DNA of 64,000 bases from NCBI GenBank assembly GCA_900465665.1, contig UBJO01000004.1, positions 29,414-93,413 of the forward strand. The letters run 5' to 3'. Each line of letters opens with the position of its first letter. Within the stretch, counting starts at the first letter, position 1. Under the pieces are notes generated by a model that had not been told where the DNA came from, did not search any database, and saw only the letters and a program-made list of their open reading frames with translations. Below, piece after piece: positions 43,381 through 52,003 of this stretch. The position numbers were made by a program, and so were the translations under genes. The DNA is from Hyphomicrobiales bacterium (GTDB taxonomy: Bacteria; Pseudomonadota; Alphaproteobacteria; Rhizobiales; Rhizobiaceae).

Positions 43381-44508
43381 ATGACGATGGACCAGACGAA
43401 CGACGTGGGCATGGCGGCAAAGGACGCCGGACAGATCTCGATCGAGGCAAGGGTCAGCGACCTTGTGCGCCTCGGGATCATCGGCCTTTTCGCCTATTGG
43501 ACGGTGCTGCTCATCGCGCCGTTCGCGCTGATCGTCGTTTGGTCGGCCATCCTTGCCGTCGCGCTCTACCCGATGTTCAACGCGCTCTCGCGGCTGATCG
43601 GCAACCGGCCGGTGATTGCCGCAACAGTCATCGTCGTCGCCTGCCTCGTGCTGATCATCGCCCCCGTGGCGCTCGTGGCGGTCAATTTCGCCGACGCGGT
43701 GGAAGGGCTGGTCGGCAAGCTACAGGCGGAGAGCTTCGCGCTGCCGGCAGCACCCGAGAGCATTCGCGCATGGCCGGTCATCGGCGAACGCCTTTACGCC
43801 GGCTGGAACAAGGTGGCCGGCGATCTCGCCTCCAACATCATCGAATATCAAAAGCCGATCCTGCATGTGATGGGGATCGTGGTCGCCAAGCTCGCCTCGA
43901 TCAGCGGCGGCGTATTGAGCTTCGTCGCCTCCGTTATCCTCTCCGGCTTCTTCCTCACCCAGTCGACGCGGCTCGCCGAAACCATTCAGGTTCTGGCAAG
44001 CCGCATCGCCGGTGACCGGGGCGTCGGCTTCGCCAAGCTCGCGGGAACGACAGTCAGGAATGTCTCGCGCGGCGTCATCGGCGTTGCTTTCCTGCAGACG
44101 CTGATGTGCGGCCTGTGCTTCGCCTTCTTCGACCTGCCCGCACGGGGCGCACTGACCTTCATCATCTTCATGCTCTGCGTGATGCAGCTGGGCCCGGGGC
44201 TTGTCCTCGTGCCGGCGATCATCTGGGGCTGGCTCTCATGGCCAACATCGGTCGCCTTGGCGCTCACCGTCGTGGCGGTACCGATCATGCTGGTCGACAA
44301 CGTGCTGAAGCCGATCCTGATGGCGAAAGGCCTCTCTACGCCGATGCTGGTGATCCTGATCGGGGTTATCGGCGGCACGCTATCCTATGGGCTGCTGGGC
44401 CTGTTCCTCGGGCCGATAGTGCTCAGCGTGTTCTACGAGCTGCTGCGCGCCTGGGCCTGGCCGCCGCGAGACAGCACGGAAACAAAGCCAATTGCGCCGG
44501 TTGATTGA
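43381..44508 (+). CDS. AI-2E family (PerM-like) membrane transporter
   Basis: 375 residues with about seven membrane helices and the family-typical long cytoplasmic/periplasmic region (about 100-175) between the second and third hydrophobic pairs. The C-terminal block LIGVIGGTLSYGLLGLFLGPIVLSVFYELLRAW is characteristic of AI-2E family transporters. I start at ATG 43381; in-frame sequence upstream lies within ppk2. Family members export autoinducer-2, exchange Na/H, or are of unknown function; no specific substrate can be claimed. Last gene of its operon. Confidence 0.85.
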   Translation: MTMDQTNDVGMAAKDAGQISIEARVSDLVRLGIIGLFAYWTVLLIAPFALIVVWSAILAVALYPMFNALSRLIGNRPVIAATVIVVACLVLIIAPVALVAVNFADAVEGLVGKLQAESFALPAAPESIRAWPVIGERLYAGWNKVAGDLASNIIEYQKPILHVMGIVVAKLASISGGVLSFVASVILSGFFLTQSTRLAETIQVLASRIAGDRGVGFAKLAGTTVRNVSRGVIGVAFLQTLMCGLCFAFFDLPARGALTFIIFMLCVMQLGPGLVLVPAIIWGWLSWPTSVALALTVVAVPIMLVDNVLKPILMAKGLSTPMLVILIGVIGGTLSYGLLGLFLGPIVLSVFYELLRAWAWPPRDSTETKPIAPVD

Positions 44509-44535
44509 GCCGGGACGCATGACAGCTGAACGATC

Positions 44536-44757
44536 TCATCCCTGAGATCTGAGCCCGCCGGAGCAATAGAGGATAACCTCCTGCTCGATCTCATGACAAA
44601 GTTCGGAATACTCCGCGATCAGACTTTCCTGCATCGGCAGTTCGCTGCGAAACCGGTCGAGCGCGTCGGCGGCGAGTGCGTAGGACTCGAACATGTCACC
44701 GAGCGCTTCCGTGGGCACACCTGCCAGAACATGCCGGATATCCGGCAGTCTGAGCAT
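44536..44757 (-). CDS. Small hypothetical protein
   Basis: 73 residues, helical and acidic (TEALGDMFESYALAADALDRFRS), with one Cys near each of the last two helices. ATG 44757 has GGAGG six bases upstream and is preferred to the ATG ten codons earlier. Stands alone, convergent with the AI-2E-family gene. No family recognised. Confidence 0.6.
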   Translation of the reverse strand: MLRLPDIRHVLAGVPTEALGDMFESYALAADALDRFRSELPMQESLIAEYSELCHEIEQEVILYCSGGLRSQG

Positions 44758-44908
44758 CAGCCTCCTCCGTCCGCGCTCCCGGTTCATGGCTTACCTCCGC
44801 ATTCACTACTCCTTGTACGAATCCTTGAGGGTGTCGGATTGTTCCGCGATGCAGCAAATATCGCTTTTTATCGACAAACAGCCATGATGAGGCGGGTGGG
44901 CGGCCGGA

Positions 44909-45835
44909 TTACTCCGGCAGCGCGGTCTGCCGGAAGAAGGTGACGATGGCCTCGTCGGGCACGCCGAACCATGTCGTGAACAGCTCCACGAAATCGGCCG
45001 AGGCGTAAGTCTGGCTGAGCGCGCGATCGACGGCGAGACGGAAGTCTTCGTCACCGCGCGCCAGTTCCAGCCCCAGCGGCTCATAGGTGAAATGCCGCCT
45101 CAGCACCACGAGATTGCCGGCATTGTCGCTGCGGGCGGCCGCATCCATGAGAAGCGGCATGTCGCCGAACAGCGCGGCCGAACTGCCGTCGACGACACGT
45201 TCGATACCGATCGCGTAGCTTTCCACCGGCACCGATGTCGCCGCCAGCTGGAAGGTCTTGATCCGGTCAGCCAGCCAGCGCTCGCTGGTCGTCCCCGCGA
45301 TCGACGAGAAGGTCTTGTGCTCGAGGATGGTGCGAGCCGGAGAGCCGCGCCAGATCGGCCGGCTGGTGGGCTGCCCATAGGCCAGAACCTCGGTCAACGC
45401 CAATGGCGCGCTCTTGCTCAAGACCACGCCCGTGCCGCTCGGAAAGATCGGCAGCGAGAAAGACACCTCGGCGCGACGCGTGAGCGTGATCGGCTCGGCA
45501 CCGCAGACGAGATCCACCGTCCCGTCCTTTATCGCCGGCTCCCGCCCCTTGTCCGTCAGCGGCACCCATTCGACATTCAGCTGCGGCAGGTTCAGCGCCG
45601 TCTTCAGGCTGTCGGCGATCTTGCCGCAAAGCGCGACCGCGTAGCCGCCGGGTGCCGCCTGCTCGGTCTTGAACGAGAACGGCCGGGCATCCGGTTCATA
45701 GCCGAGCTTCAGCGAACTGCTCGTCTTGATGCGATCGAGTGTCTGCGCCTCGGCGGACGACAGCGCCATGGAGGCGGCCGCGCCGGCGAGGATCGACGCG
45801 GTCAGCAATGTCTTCAAACGCTTCTTCTGTTGCAT
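44909..45835 (-). CDS. Orphan periplasmic amino-acid-binding protein (SBP family 3)
   Basis: The 308-residue precursor has a signal peptide (KRLKTLLTASILAGAAASMALSSAEAQ) and a family-3 solute-binding fold: LKLGYEPDARPFSF at the mature start, DGTVDLVCGAEPITLTRRAEVSFS in the middle. No ABC permease or ATPase is nearby. It is instead the fourth gene of the decarboxylase-antiporter operon, 18 bp after the antiporter. It might capture the amino-acid substrate for the antiporter or act as a sensor subunit. GGGGAGG precedes its ATG. Confidence 0.85.
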   Translation of the reverse strand: MQQKKRLKTLLTASILAGAAASMALSSAEAQTLDRIKTSSSLKLGYEPDARPFSFKTEQAAPGGYAVALCGKIADSLKTALNLPQLNVEWVPLTDKGREPAIKDGTVDLVCGAEPITLTRRAEVSFSLPIFPSGTGVVLSKSAPLALTEVLAYGQPTSRPIWRGSPARTILEHKTFSSIAGTTSERWLADRIKTFQLAATSVPVESYAIGIERVVDGSSAALFGDMPLLMDAAARSDNAGNLVVLRRHFTYEPLGLELARGDEDFRLAVDRALSQTYASADFVELFTTWFGVPDEAIVTFFRQTALPE

Positions 45836-45853
45836 GACGCATCCTCCCCGGAA

Positions 45854-47215
45854 CTATTCTGCCGCCGCGACACGGTTCAGGCCGCTCGAAAAGCGCGGCG
45901 CGATCCGGCCATAAATGATGAAGCTGATACCCGTGACCAGCATGCCGCCAAGCACCGCGTCCTTGCCGGAGGCATAGATCGCGAACACGCTATAGAGCAT
46001 GCCGAGCGTGGCGATGATGGAGTTCAGCCGGTACTTCGCCGGCGGCACGCCCGCCTTCTTCATCATCACGAAGAGAGCCGAAAGCGCCACGATGTAAGGC
46101 AGCACGTTGGTGACGACCGCGAGGTTGACGAGGGCCGAGAACTGCTCATTGAGCGTCGGCGAAATGGTCATCAGGGCAAGCCCCGTCTGCACGATGCCGA
46201 GGATGATCATGCCCTGCACCGGCGCCCCCATCTGGTTCACCCGAGAGAAGATCGCCGGGAACATCCGCTCCTGCGCCGCCGTGCGCGCCGTCTGCGCGAT
46301 GGTGAACTGCCAGCCGAGCAGCGACCCGACGCAGGCAAGCACCGCGAGTGCCATGATGATCGAGCCGATCGTCGGATTGAACATGGTCGCATAGGCAAGC
46401 GCGAAGGGACCGGTCGAGGCCGCGAGATCGGCGTTCGGCACGATGCCCTGGATCACAGTCGTCGACAGGATGTAGATGACGGCAGCGCCGAGCGTGCCGA
46501 ACATACAGGCAAGCGGCACGTCACGCTTAGGATTTTCGACGGCATCGGAGTTCTGCGCCGCGGACTCCATGCCGAGGAACGCCCAGAGCGTCAGCGAGAT
46601 GCTGGATCCCATGCCCTGCGCCAGCGTCAGCCCCTTCGGATTCCAGGCGGCGCCAAACGTGCTCGAACTGAACCAGAACCATCCGATGATCGACAACAGA
46701 CCGACCGGAATGATGACGCCCCACACGGTGATCGACCCGATCCGCCCGGTGATGCGCGGGCCACCGAAATTGGCGGCCGTAGTGAGCCAAAGGAGCGCGA
46801 TCAGCGCGACGCAGGTCATGACGGGCGTCGAGGTCAGCACCGGAAAGAAGCCCGCGAGATAGCCCACCGCCGAGATGCCGATCGCGACATTGCCGATCGC
46901 CAGCGACAGGAAATAGAGGAAGAAGACGAGGAAGTAGCCATCCTTGCCGTAGGCATCCTCGGCATAGGCAGACATGCCGCCGGGCCGCTGGTTGAACAGC
47001 CCGGCCTGCGCGAAACCGTAGGCGATCGCCATCGAGCCGAGCGCGGTGACGATCCATGAGAGCAGCGAGATGGCGCCGACCTGCGCCATGTTCGCCGGCA
47101 GCATGATGATGCCCGACCCCATCATGTTGACGGCAACGATGAAGGTCAGCTGCATCAGGTTCATCTTCTTCTTGGCCGTGGTATCGGCCGCAGCATGCAT
47201 TGTGTGATCGGTCAT
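45854..47215 (-). CDS. APC-family amino acid/polyamine antiporter (PotE/AdiC/CadB type)
   Basis: 453 residues with about twelve membrane helices. The first helix has the APC motif VAVNMMGSGIIMLPANMAQVG, equivalent to the substrate-binding GSGxxxLP of AdiC, and NQRPGGMSAYAEDAYG follows. It should exchange an amino acid for its decarboxylation product, such as ornithine for putrescine. It lies 20 bp after the ornithine decarboxylase gene in the same operon. The frame is open further upstream but GGGGAG and the family start support ATG 47215; there is no fusion with the decarboxylase. Confidence 0.9.
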   Translation of the reverse strand: MTDHTMHAAADTTAKKKMNLMQLTFIVAVNMMGSGIIMLPANMAQVGAISLLSWIVTALGSMAIAYGFAQAGLFNQRPGGMSAYAEDAYGKDGYFLVFFLYFLSLAIGNVAIGISAVGYLAGFFPVLTSTPVMTCVALIALLWLTTAANFGGPRITGRIGSITVWGVIIPVGLLSIIGWFWFSSSTFGAAWNPKGLTLAQGMGSSISLTLWAFLGMESAAQNSDAVENPKRDVPLACMFGTLGAAVIYILSTTVIQGIVPNADLAASTGPFALAYATMFNPTIGSIIMALAVLACVGSLLGWQFTIAQTARTAAQERMFPAIFSRVNQMGAPVQGMIILGIVQTGLALMTISPTLNEQFSALVNLAVVTNVLPYIVALSALFVMMKKAGVPPAKYRLNSIIATLGMLYSVFAIYASGKDAVLGGMLVTGISFIIYGRIAPRFSSGLNRVAAAE

Positions 47216-47235
47216 GATGACACTCTCCCCTCGCC

Positions 47236-49599
47236 CTACTCGCGCACGACATATGTGTGGAACTTGATGCGCCCATCGATCCGTTCCTGGAACACGCCCT
47301 GGACTTCGTAGTTGAAGCCCGGGAAGCGGTTGAAGGACTCCTCGAAGGCCAGGAAATAATCGCGCATCGGCCGCGCCCTGTTGTCCCAGCGCTCTCCGGG
47401 CACGATCACGCCGATGCCGGGCGGATAGATCAGCGCCAGCGTCGCCGAGATGCGCCCGGCGGCTTCCGACAGCGGCACGTAGTCGACATTGTTGGCGACC
47501 AGCGCCTCGTAAGCCTGCTTCGACGAGATCGCCGGCTCCGGAAAGCTCTCGGAGCGGAAGCACAGGCGCTGCAATTCCTTGACGCCGGCGGAGCGATAGA
47601 AGCTGTGCATCTCCTTGCAGACCTGCCGCACCGTGTAGCCCTGATAGCGCTCGTGATTGGCGGCGAAGACGGTCGGCAGCACATCCTGCAGCGGGGCATC
47701 GCGATCCCACAGGTTCTTGAATTTCACCAGCTTGGCGACGAGCGTGTTGAGCTTGCTTTCGTCTTCGGCCGGCGTCAGCAGGAAAAGCAGGCTGTTGAGA
47801 TCGCACTTCTCCGGCACGACGCGCTGCTCGCGCAGATAGTTGGCAACGACGGTCGCCGGGATACCGAACTCGCGGTACTCGCCGGTCTTCCGGTCGATAC
47901 CAGGCGTCAGAAGCGTCAGCTTGTTGGGATCGACCATGGTGTAGCCCGGCGCATAGCCGGCATAGCCATGCCACGTCGCCTCGGGATCGAACCGCCAGCA
48001 CTGCTGCTCGCGCTTCAGCACATCGGTCGGCACATCCTCCCACCTTATGCCCGTGAGGTCGCCGGTGTGTTGGGACCCCGTGACGGAGATCTTGTCCGGC
48101 ACGAAGGGATCGAAGAACCATTGCTCGTCGGCGCTCGTCGCCTTGCTCTCGTAGTGCTGGACGAAGCCGCGCAGCTTCTTGCGCACCTCGATCCCGAGAC
48201 CGATGCAGCGATCCCAGAGCATCTCGCCGGCCTTGCCCTCATGCACCTTTGCATTGACGTCGAGCGAGGCGAACAGCGGGTAGAAGGGCGATGTCGAGAC
48301 ATGCATCAGCAGCGATTCATTGAAGCGCTTGTGCTCGATGAAGCGGCGCTGGTCGCTGATATGTTCGTCGCGCTTGTGGATCTGCGACGCCTGCGAGAAG
48401 CCCGCCCCCTGCTTGTGTACCGACTGCGTCGAAAACAGGCCGGGCATGTCGGGCTTGAGATCCTTGAGCCGCATCGGGCTATGGCCCTCGAACAGCGGAT
48501 GGAAGGCGTTGTAGCCGATCCAGGCCTCGTCCCAGAGCACGTAGTCGCAGAGATGACCGATATTCTCCATGACCTGGCGGACATTGTAGATCGTGCCGTC
48601 ATAGGTGGCGAGCTGGATGCAGGCGAGCCGGAAGGGGCGCTCGGCATTGGCCCGGCTCTTGTCCGCCAGAAGCGGATGGGCCGCGATCTGCTGTCGCAGC
48701 CAGCCCTCGTCCCACGCCGCCCAGTCGACGGCGCCGATCATGCCGAAGGAATTGCGCGCCGTCGGCAGATAGATCGGGATCGCCCCCGCCTGCACCAGCG
48801 CGCCCTGGTGCAGCGACTTGTGATTGTTGCGATCGAACAGCACGAGATCGCCGGCGCGCAGCACCGCGTTGGTCACCACCTTGTTGGAGGTGCTGGTCCC
48901 GTTCAGGATGAAATAGGTGCGATCCGCCCCGAAGATCCGCGCCGCCTGCTTCTGCGCCTCGACGGCGGGACCTTCGTGGATCAGGAGATCACCGAGATCG
49001 ACGTCCGCATTGCAAAGGTCGTTGCGGAAGATGCTTTCGCCGAAATACTTGAAGAACAGCTGGCCGGCCGGAGACTTGCGATAGAACTGCCCGCCCTGGT
49101 GGCCGGGGCAATCGAAGGCGATATTGGCTTCGCCGTCATAGGCCATCATGCCCCCGAAAAACGGCGGCAGCAGCGATTTGCCGTAGTTGATCAGGCTGGA
49201 GACGATCTGCTTGGCATAGAAGGCCGGCGTCTGCTGGCCGAGATAGACGAAGCCATCCACCTCGCCCGCCATCTCGACGACGTCCATGTCCGCAATGCTG
49301 AGCGTATCCGCCATCGCCCAGACCGGCGTACGGAAACCCGCCTCGCGCAGCGAGCGGAGAAAGCCGCGCGCATAGGGAAGCAACCCGCCTTCCACGGAGC
49401 CGATATAGGCGCCCACCGACGCGTCTTCCGAAACGTCGGCCGTATAGTCATCGCGGAGCTCGACCTCGAAATTGTCTGCCGCGAGCTGCGCCAGCAGCTC
49501 CTGCACTTGGCGGTTGTCGCGATCGACGACCGCGACGATCTTCAGCATCTTGTTGAACGGTATCGCAACCGTCGGGGATTTCACGTCGCGCGGGATCAT
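47236..49599 (-). CDS. PLP-dependent ornithine decarboxylase (SpeC/SpeF type)
   Basis: The 787-residue protein has an N-terminal receiver-like wing domain, the large PLP domain and a C-terminal domain of the prokaryotic Orn/Lys/Arg decarboxylase family. The PLP-lysine segment reads STQSVHKQGAGFSQASQIHKRDEHI, which matches ornithine rather than lysine/arginine decarboxylases. It converts ornithine to putrescine and consumes a proton. Its ATG overlaps the stop of the upstream decarboxylase (ATGA), so translation is coupled. With the antiporter it forms an acid-resistance or polyamine module. Confidence 0.88.
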   Translation of the reverse strand: MIPRDVKSPTVAIPFNKMLKIVAVVDRDNRQVQELLAQLAADNFEVELRDDYTADVSEDASVGAYIGSVEGGLLPYARGFLRSLREAGFRTPVWAMADTLSIADMDVVEMAGEVDGFVYLGQQTPAFYAKQIVSSLINYGKSLLPPFFGGMMAYDGEANIAFDCPGHQGGQFYRKSPAGQLFFKYFGESIFRNDLCNADVDLGDLLIHEGPAVEAQKQAARIFGADRTYFILNGTSTSNKVVTNAVLRAGDLVLFDRNNHKSLHQGALVQAGAIPIYLPTARNSFGMIGAVDWAAWDEGWLRQQIAAHPLLADKSRANAERPFRLACIQLATYDGTIYNVRQVMENIGHLCDYVLWDEAWIGYNAFHPLFEGHSPMRLKDLKPDMPGLFSTQSVHKQGAGFSQASQIHKRDEHISDQRRFIEHKRFNESLLMHVSTSPFYPLFASLDVNAKVHEGKAGEMLWDRCIGLGIEVRKKLRGFVQHYESKATSADEQWFFDPFVPDKISVTGSQHTGDLTGIRWEDVPTDVLKREQQCWRFDPEATWHGYAGYAPGYTMVDPNKLTLLTPGIDRKTGEYREFGIPATVVANYLREQRVVPEKCDLNSLLFLLTPAEDESKLNTLVAKLVKFKNLWDRDAPLQDVLPTVFAANHERYQGYTVRQVCKEMHSFYRSAGVKELQRLCFRSESFPEPAISSKQAYEALVANNVDYVPLSEAAGRISATLALIYPPGIGVIVPGERWDNRARPMRDYFLAFEESFNRFPGFNYEVQGVFQERIDGRIKFHTYVVRE

Positions 49600-51857
49600 T
49601 GGACCGCCCCCTCCGCCACGCAATCGACGAGGTAGCGGCGGCCGTTGCTGCCGGCCTCGAAGCGCAGGCCGTGAATATCGGTCTCGAAGCCCGGGAATTT
49701 GCGGTCGAAGTCGCGCGCGTAAAGCAGGTAATCCTGGATGGATTTCGTCGTTTCGGTGATCCGCTCGCCCGGCATGATCAGCGGAATACCCGGCGGATAG
49801 GGAACGATCATCACCGCCAGGATGCGGTTCATCAGCTTGTCGATCTCGACGCTCTCGATCCGCCCCTTGACGAGGTGGTCATAGGCGTCGGCCGGCCGCA
49901 GCGCCATCTCGGGCAGCACCGTATACATCTCACGCTGCGCCTTCGGCACATCGTCCTTGCGGTAGATGGCGTGAACCTGCTCGCAGAGATCGCGCAGGCC
50001 CATGTTCCCATAGGCCTCGGGATGCGCGGCGGCCAGTGCCGGCAGCGCGCGCGTCAATGGCGCGTTGCTGTCGTAGAGATCCTTGAAATTGATGAGCTCG
50101 GTGACGAGCGTGCTCCACTTGCCGCGCGTGATCCCCATCGAGAACAGCACGAGGAAGGAGTAAAGCCCGGTCTTTTCGATCTCGATCCGGCGCGAGGAGA
50201 GGAACTTGGTGATGACGGCCGCCGGTATCCCGTGCTCCCGCATCGTCCCATCCGCCGAAAGCCCCGGCGACAGGATGGTGACCTTGATCGGATCGACCAT
50301 CACGTGGTTTTCGGCAAGCCCGGTAAAGCCGTGCCAGGCGTCGCCCGGCTTCAGCACCCACTCCGCATGCGTATCGCTCGGCGTCTCCTCCGCGATCGTT
50401 GGTTCCCACACGTCGAACCACCAGCTCTGCCCCATCTGACCGCGCACCGCGTTCATCGCCCGGCGGAAGCTGATGGCCTCGTCGATCGTCTCCTGCACCA
50501 GCGCGCGGCCGGCCGGCTGCTCCATCATCGCCGCGGCCACATCGCACGACGCGATGATGCCGTATTGCGGCGAAGTCGAGGTGTGCATCATGAAGGCCTC
50601 GTTGAAGCGCGTGACGTCGAGCTTCTTGTTTTCGGCATGCTGGATGTGGATCATCGACGCCTGCGAGAAGGCCGCGAGAAGCTTGTGCGTCGAATGCGTG
50701 GCGAAGGTGATGGCGTTCTGCGAGCGCGCCGGCTGCGTCGAGGAAATGCCGTGGAAGCCATCGTAAAACTCGTGAAAGTTCGCATAGGCGTACCAGGCCT
50801 CGTCGAAGTGCAGCACCTCGACTGAATCCTTGAGCGACACCTTGATAGCGTCGACATTGTAGCAGAGGCCGTCATAGGTGGAGTTGGTGATCACCATCAG
50901 CCGCACCTTGCCGCTAGTCTCCCCCGCAAACGGGCTGACCGCGATCTTCTTTGCGATCGCCTCGGGCGTGAACTGATCCTTGGAGATCGGCCCGATGATG
51001 CCGAGCCCGTTGCGCGAAGGAATGAGATAGATCGGCGTCGCGCCGGTCATGATCAGCGAATGCAGGATCGACTTGTGGCAGTTGCGGTCGCAGAGCACGA
51101 GATCGCCGCGCCCGACCATGCCGTGCCAGATGATCTTGTTGGCGGTCGAGGTGCCGCCGACGACGAAGAGAGACTCATCCGTGCCGAAGATGCGCGCCGC
51201 GTTGCGCTCTCCCTCCGCGATCGGCCCGACGTGATCCAGAAGCGACCCGACACTGCCGACCGACACCGAGATATCCGACCGCAGCGTATTCTCGCCGAAG
51301 AAGGTGTAGAAGAGCTGCCCGACCGGGCTCTTGCGGAAGGCGACGCCGCCGCCGTGGCCCGGCGTATGCCAGGAATACGCCCCCTCCAACGTATAATCCA
51401 TCAGCGCCTTGAACATCGGAGGCGGCAGCCGGTCGAGATAGTTGCGCGCCGCCTGCACGATGGCGCGGGCCATGAACTCGGCGGAATCCTCAAACAGCCG
51501 CAGGAAGGCATTGGCATGGCGCAGCACGCTGGCCGGCACGTCTTCGGCCGTCGTGTCGTCGCCGAACAGGAAGATCGGCAGCCTGTCGTTCTTGCGGCGC
51601 TTGGCGCTCAGGACCTCCTCCAGCACCTGCCAGCGCGACGCCTTGTCCTCCGTGCCATCGACGGAAACCAGCCAGGCCGACTCGGTGTTGAAGATATGCA
51701 CCAGCCGCCGCGCATCCTCATAAGTGACGCCGGAGACGACACGAAAACCCTCCGCCTCGATGGCAGCAGCCAGATCGCGCATCCCGCGGCCGGCGGCACT
51801 CTTGCCGTCGAAATCCTCGTCGATGACTGCGATCGGAAATGACTTGTGGAATTCCAT
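49596..51857 (-). CDS. PLP-dependent arginine/lysine-type decarboxylase
   Basis: The 753-residue protein is close in length to AdiA (755) and LdcC/CadA. Landmarks: HTPGHGGGVAFRKSPVG, the cofactor region FVVGGTSTANKI, the Asp in LHFDEAWYAYANFHEFY, and PLP-lysine segment ATHSTHKLLAAFSQASMIH, as in the arginine/lysine enzymes. ATG 51857 has GGAGG five bases upstream and is preferred to the ATG 13 codons earlier. It is first in the operon with ornithine decarboxylase, antiporter and binding protein. A FNR/FixK-type box and -10 element precede it, implying induction by low oxygen. Confidence 0.88.
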   Translation of the reverse strand: MEFHKSFPIAVIDEDFDGKSAAGRGMRDLAAAIEAEGFRVVSGVTYEDARRLVHIFNTESAWLVSVDGTEDKASRWQVLEEVLSAKRRKNDRLPIFLFGDDTTAEDVPASVLRHANAFLRLFEDSAEFMARAIVQAARNYLDRLPPPMFKALMDYTLEGAYSWHTPGHGGGVAFRKSPVGQLFYTFFGENTLRSDISVSVGSVGSLLDHVGPIAEGERNAARIFGTDESLFVVGGTSTANKIIWHGMVGRGDLVLCDRNCHKSILHSLIMTGATPIYLIPSRNGLGIIGPISKDQFTPEAIAKKIAVSPFAGETSGKVRLMVITNSTYDGLCYNVDAIKVSLKDSVEVLHFDEAWYAYANFHEFYDGFHGISSTQPARSQNAITFATHSTHKLLAAFSQASMIHIQHAENKKLDVTRFNEAFMMHTSTSPQYGIIASCDVAAAMMEQPAGRALVQETIDEAISFRRAMNAVRGQMGQSWWFDVWEPTIAEETPSDTHAEWVLKPGDAWHGFTGLAENHVMVDPIKVTILSPGLSADGTMREHGIPAAVITKFLSSRRIEIEKTGLYSFLVLFSMGITRGKWSTLVTELINFKDLYDSNAPLTRALPALAAAHPEAYGNMGLRDLCEQVHAIYRKDDVPKAQREMYTVLPEMALRPADAYDHLVKGRIESVEIDKLMNRILAVMIVPYPPGIPLIMPGERITETTKSIQDYLLYARDFDRKFPGFETDIHGLRFEAGSNGRRYLVDCVAEGAVQ

Positions 51858-51924
51858 GCGCCCCTCCAGAACCCAAGTTTGGACAGCGGCTGTCATGCCG
51901 CTGTGTGCGTCTCAGATTGGGCGG

Positions 51925-51966
51925 ATGGTACACGGCAGGTTGCGGACCGTCGTTGATTGCAGTCAA
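51925..51966 (-). promoter_or_regulatory. FNR/FixK-type box with -10 element upstream of the decarboxylase operon
   Basis: TTGAT-TGCA-GTCAA (51953-51966) differs from the anaerobox TTGAT-N4-ATCAA at one base. On the minus strand a TACCAT -10 hexamer (51930-51925) is centred 32 bp from the box centre. This is the geometry of a class II activator site at -41.5, with a start site near 51918 and a 60-base leader. Confidence 0.7.
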
Positions 51967-52003
51967 CGTGAAGGCAAAAGCATACAGCTAAGAGAAACGG
52001 TGC

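Noticed and set aside
45854..48121. Apparent 755-residue fusion of a permease with upstream sequence
   Set aside because: The frame is open upstream of the permease by chance inside the ornithine decarboxylase gene. The permease has its own ribosome-binding site and ATG at 47215.
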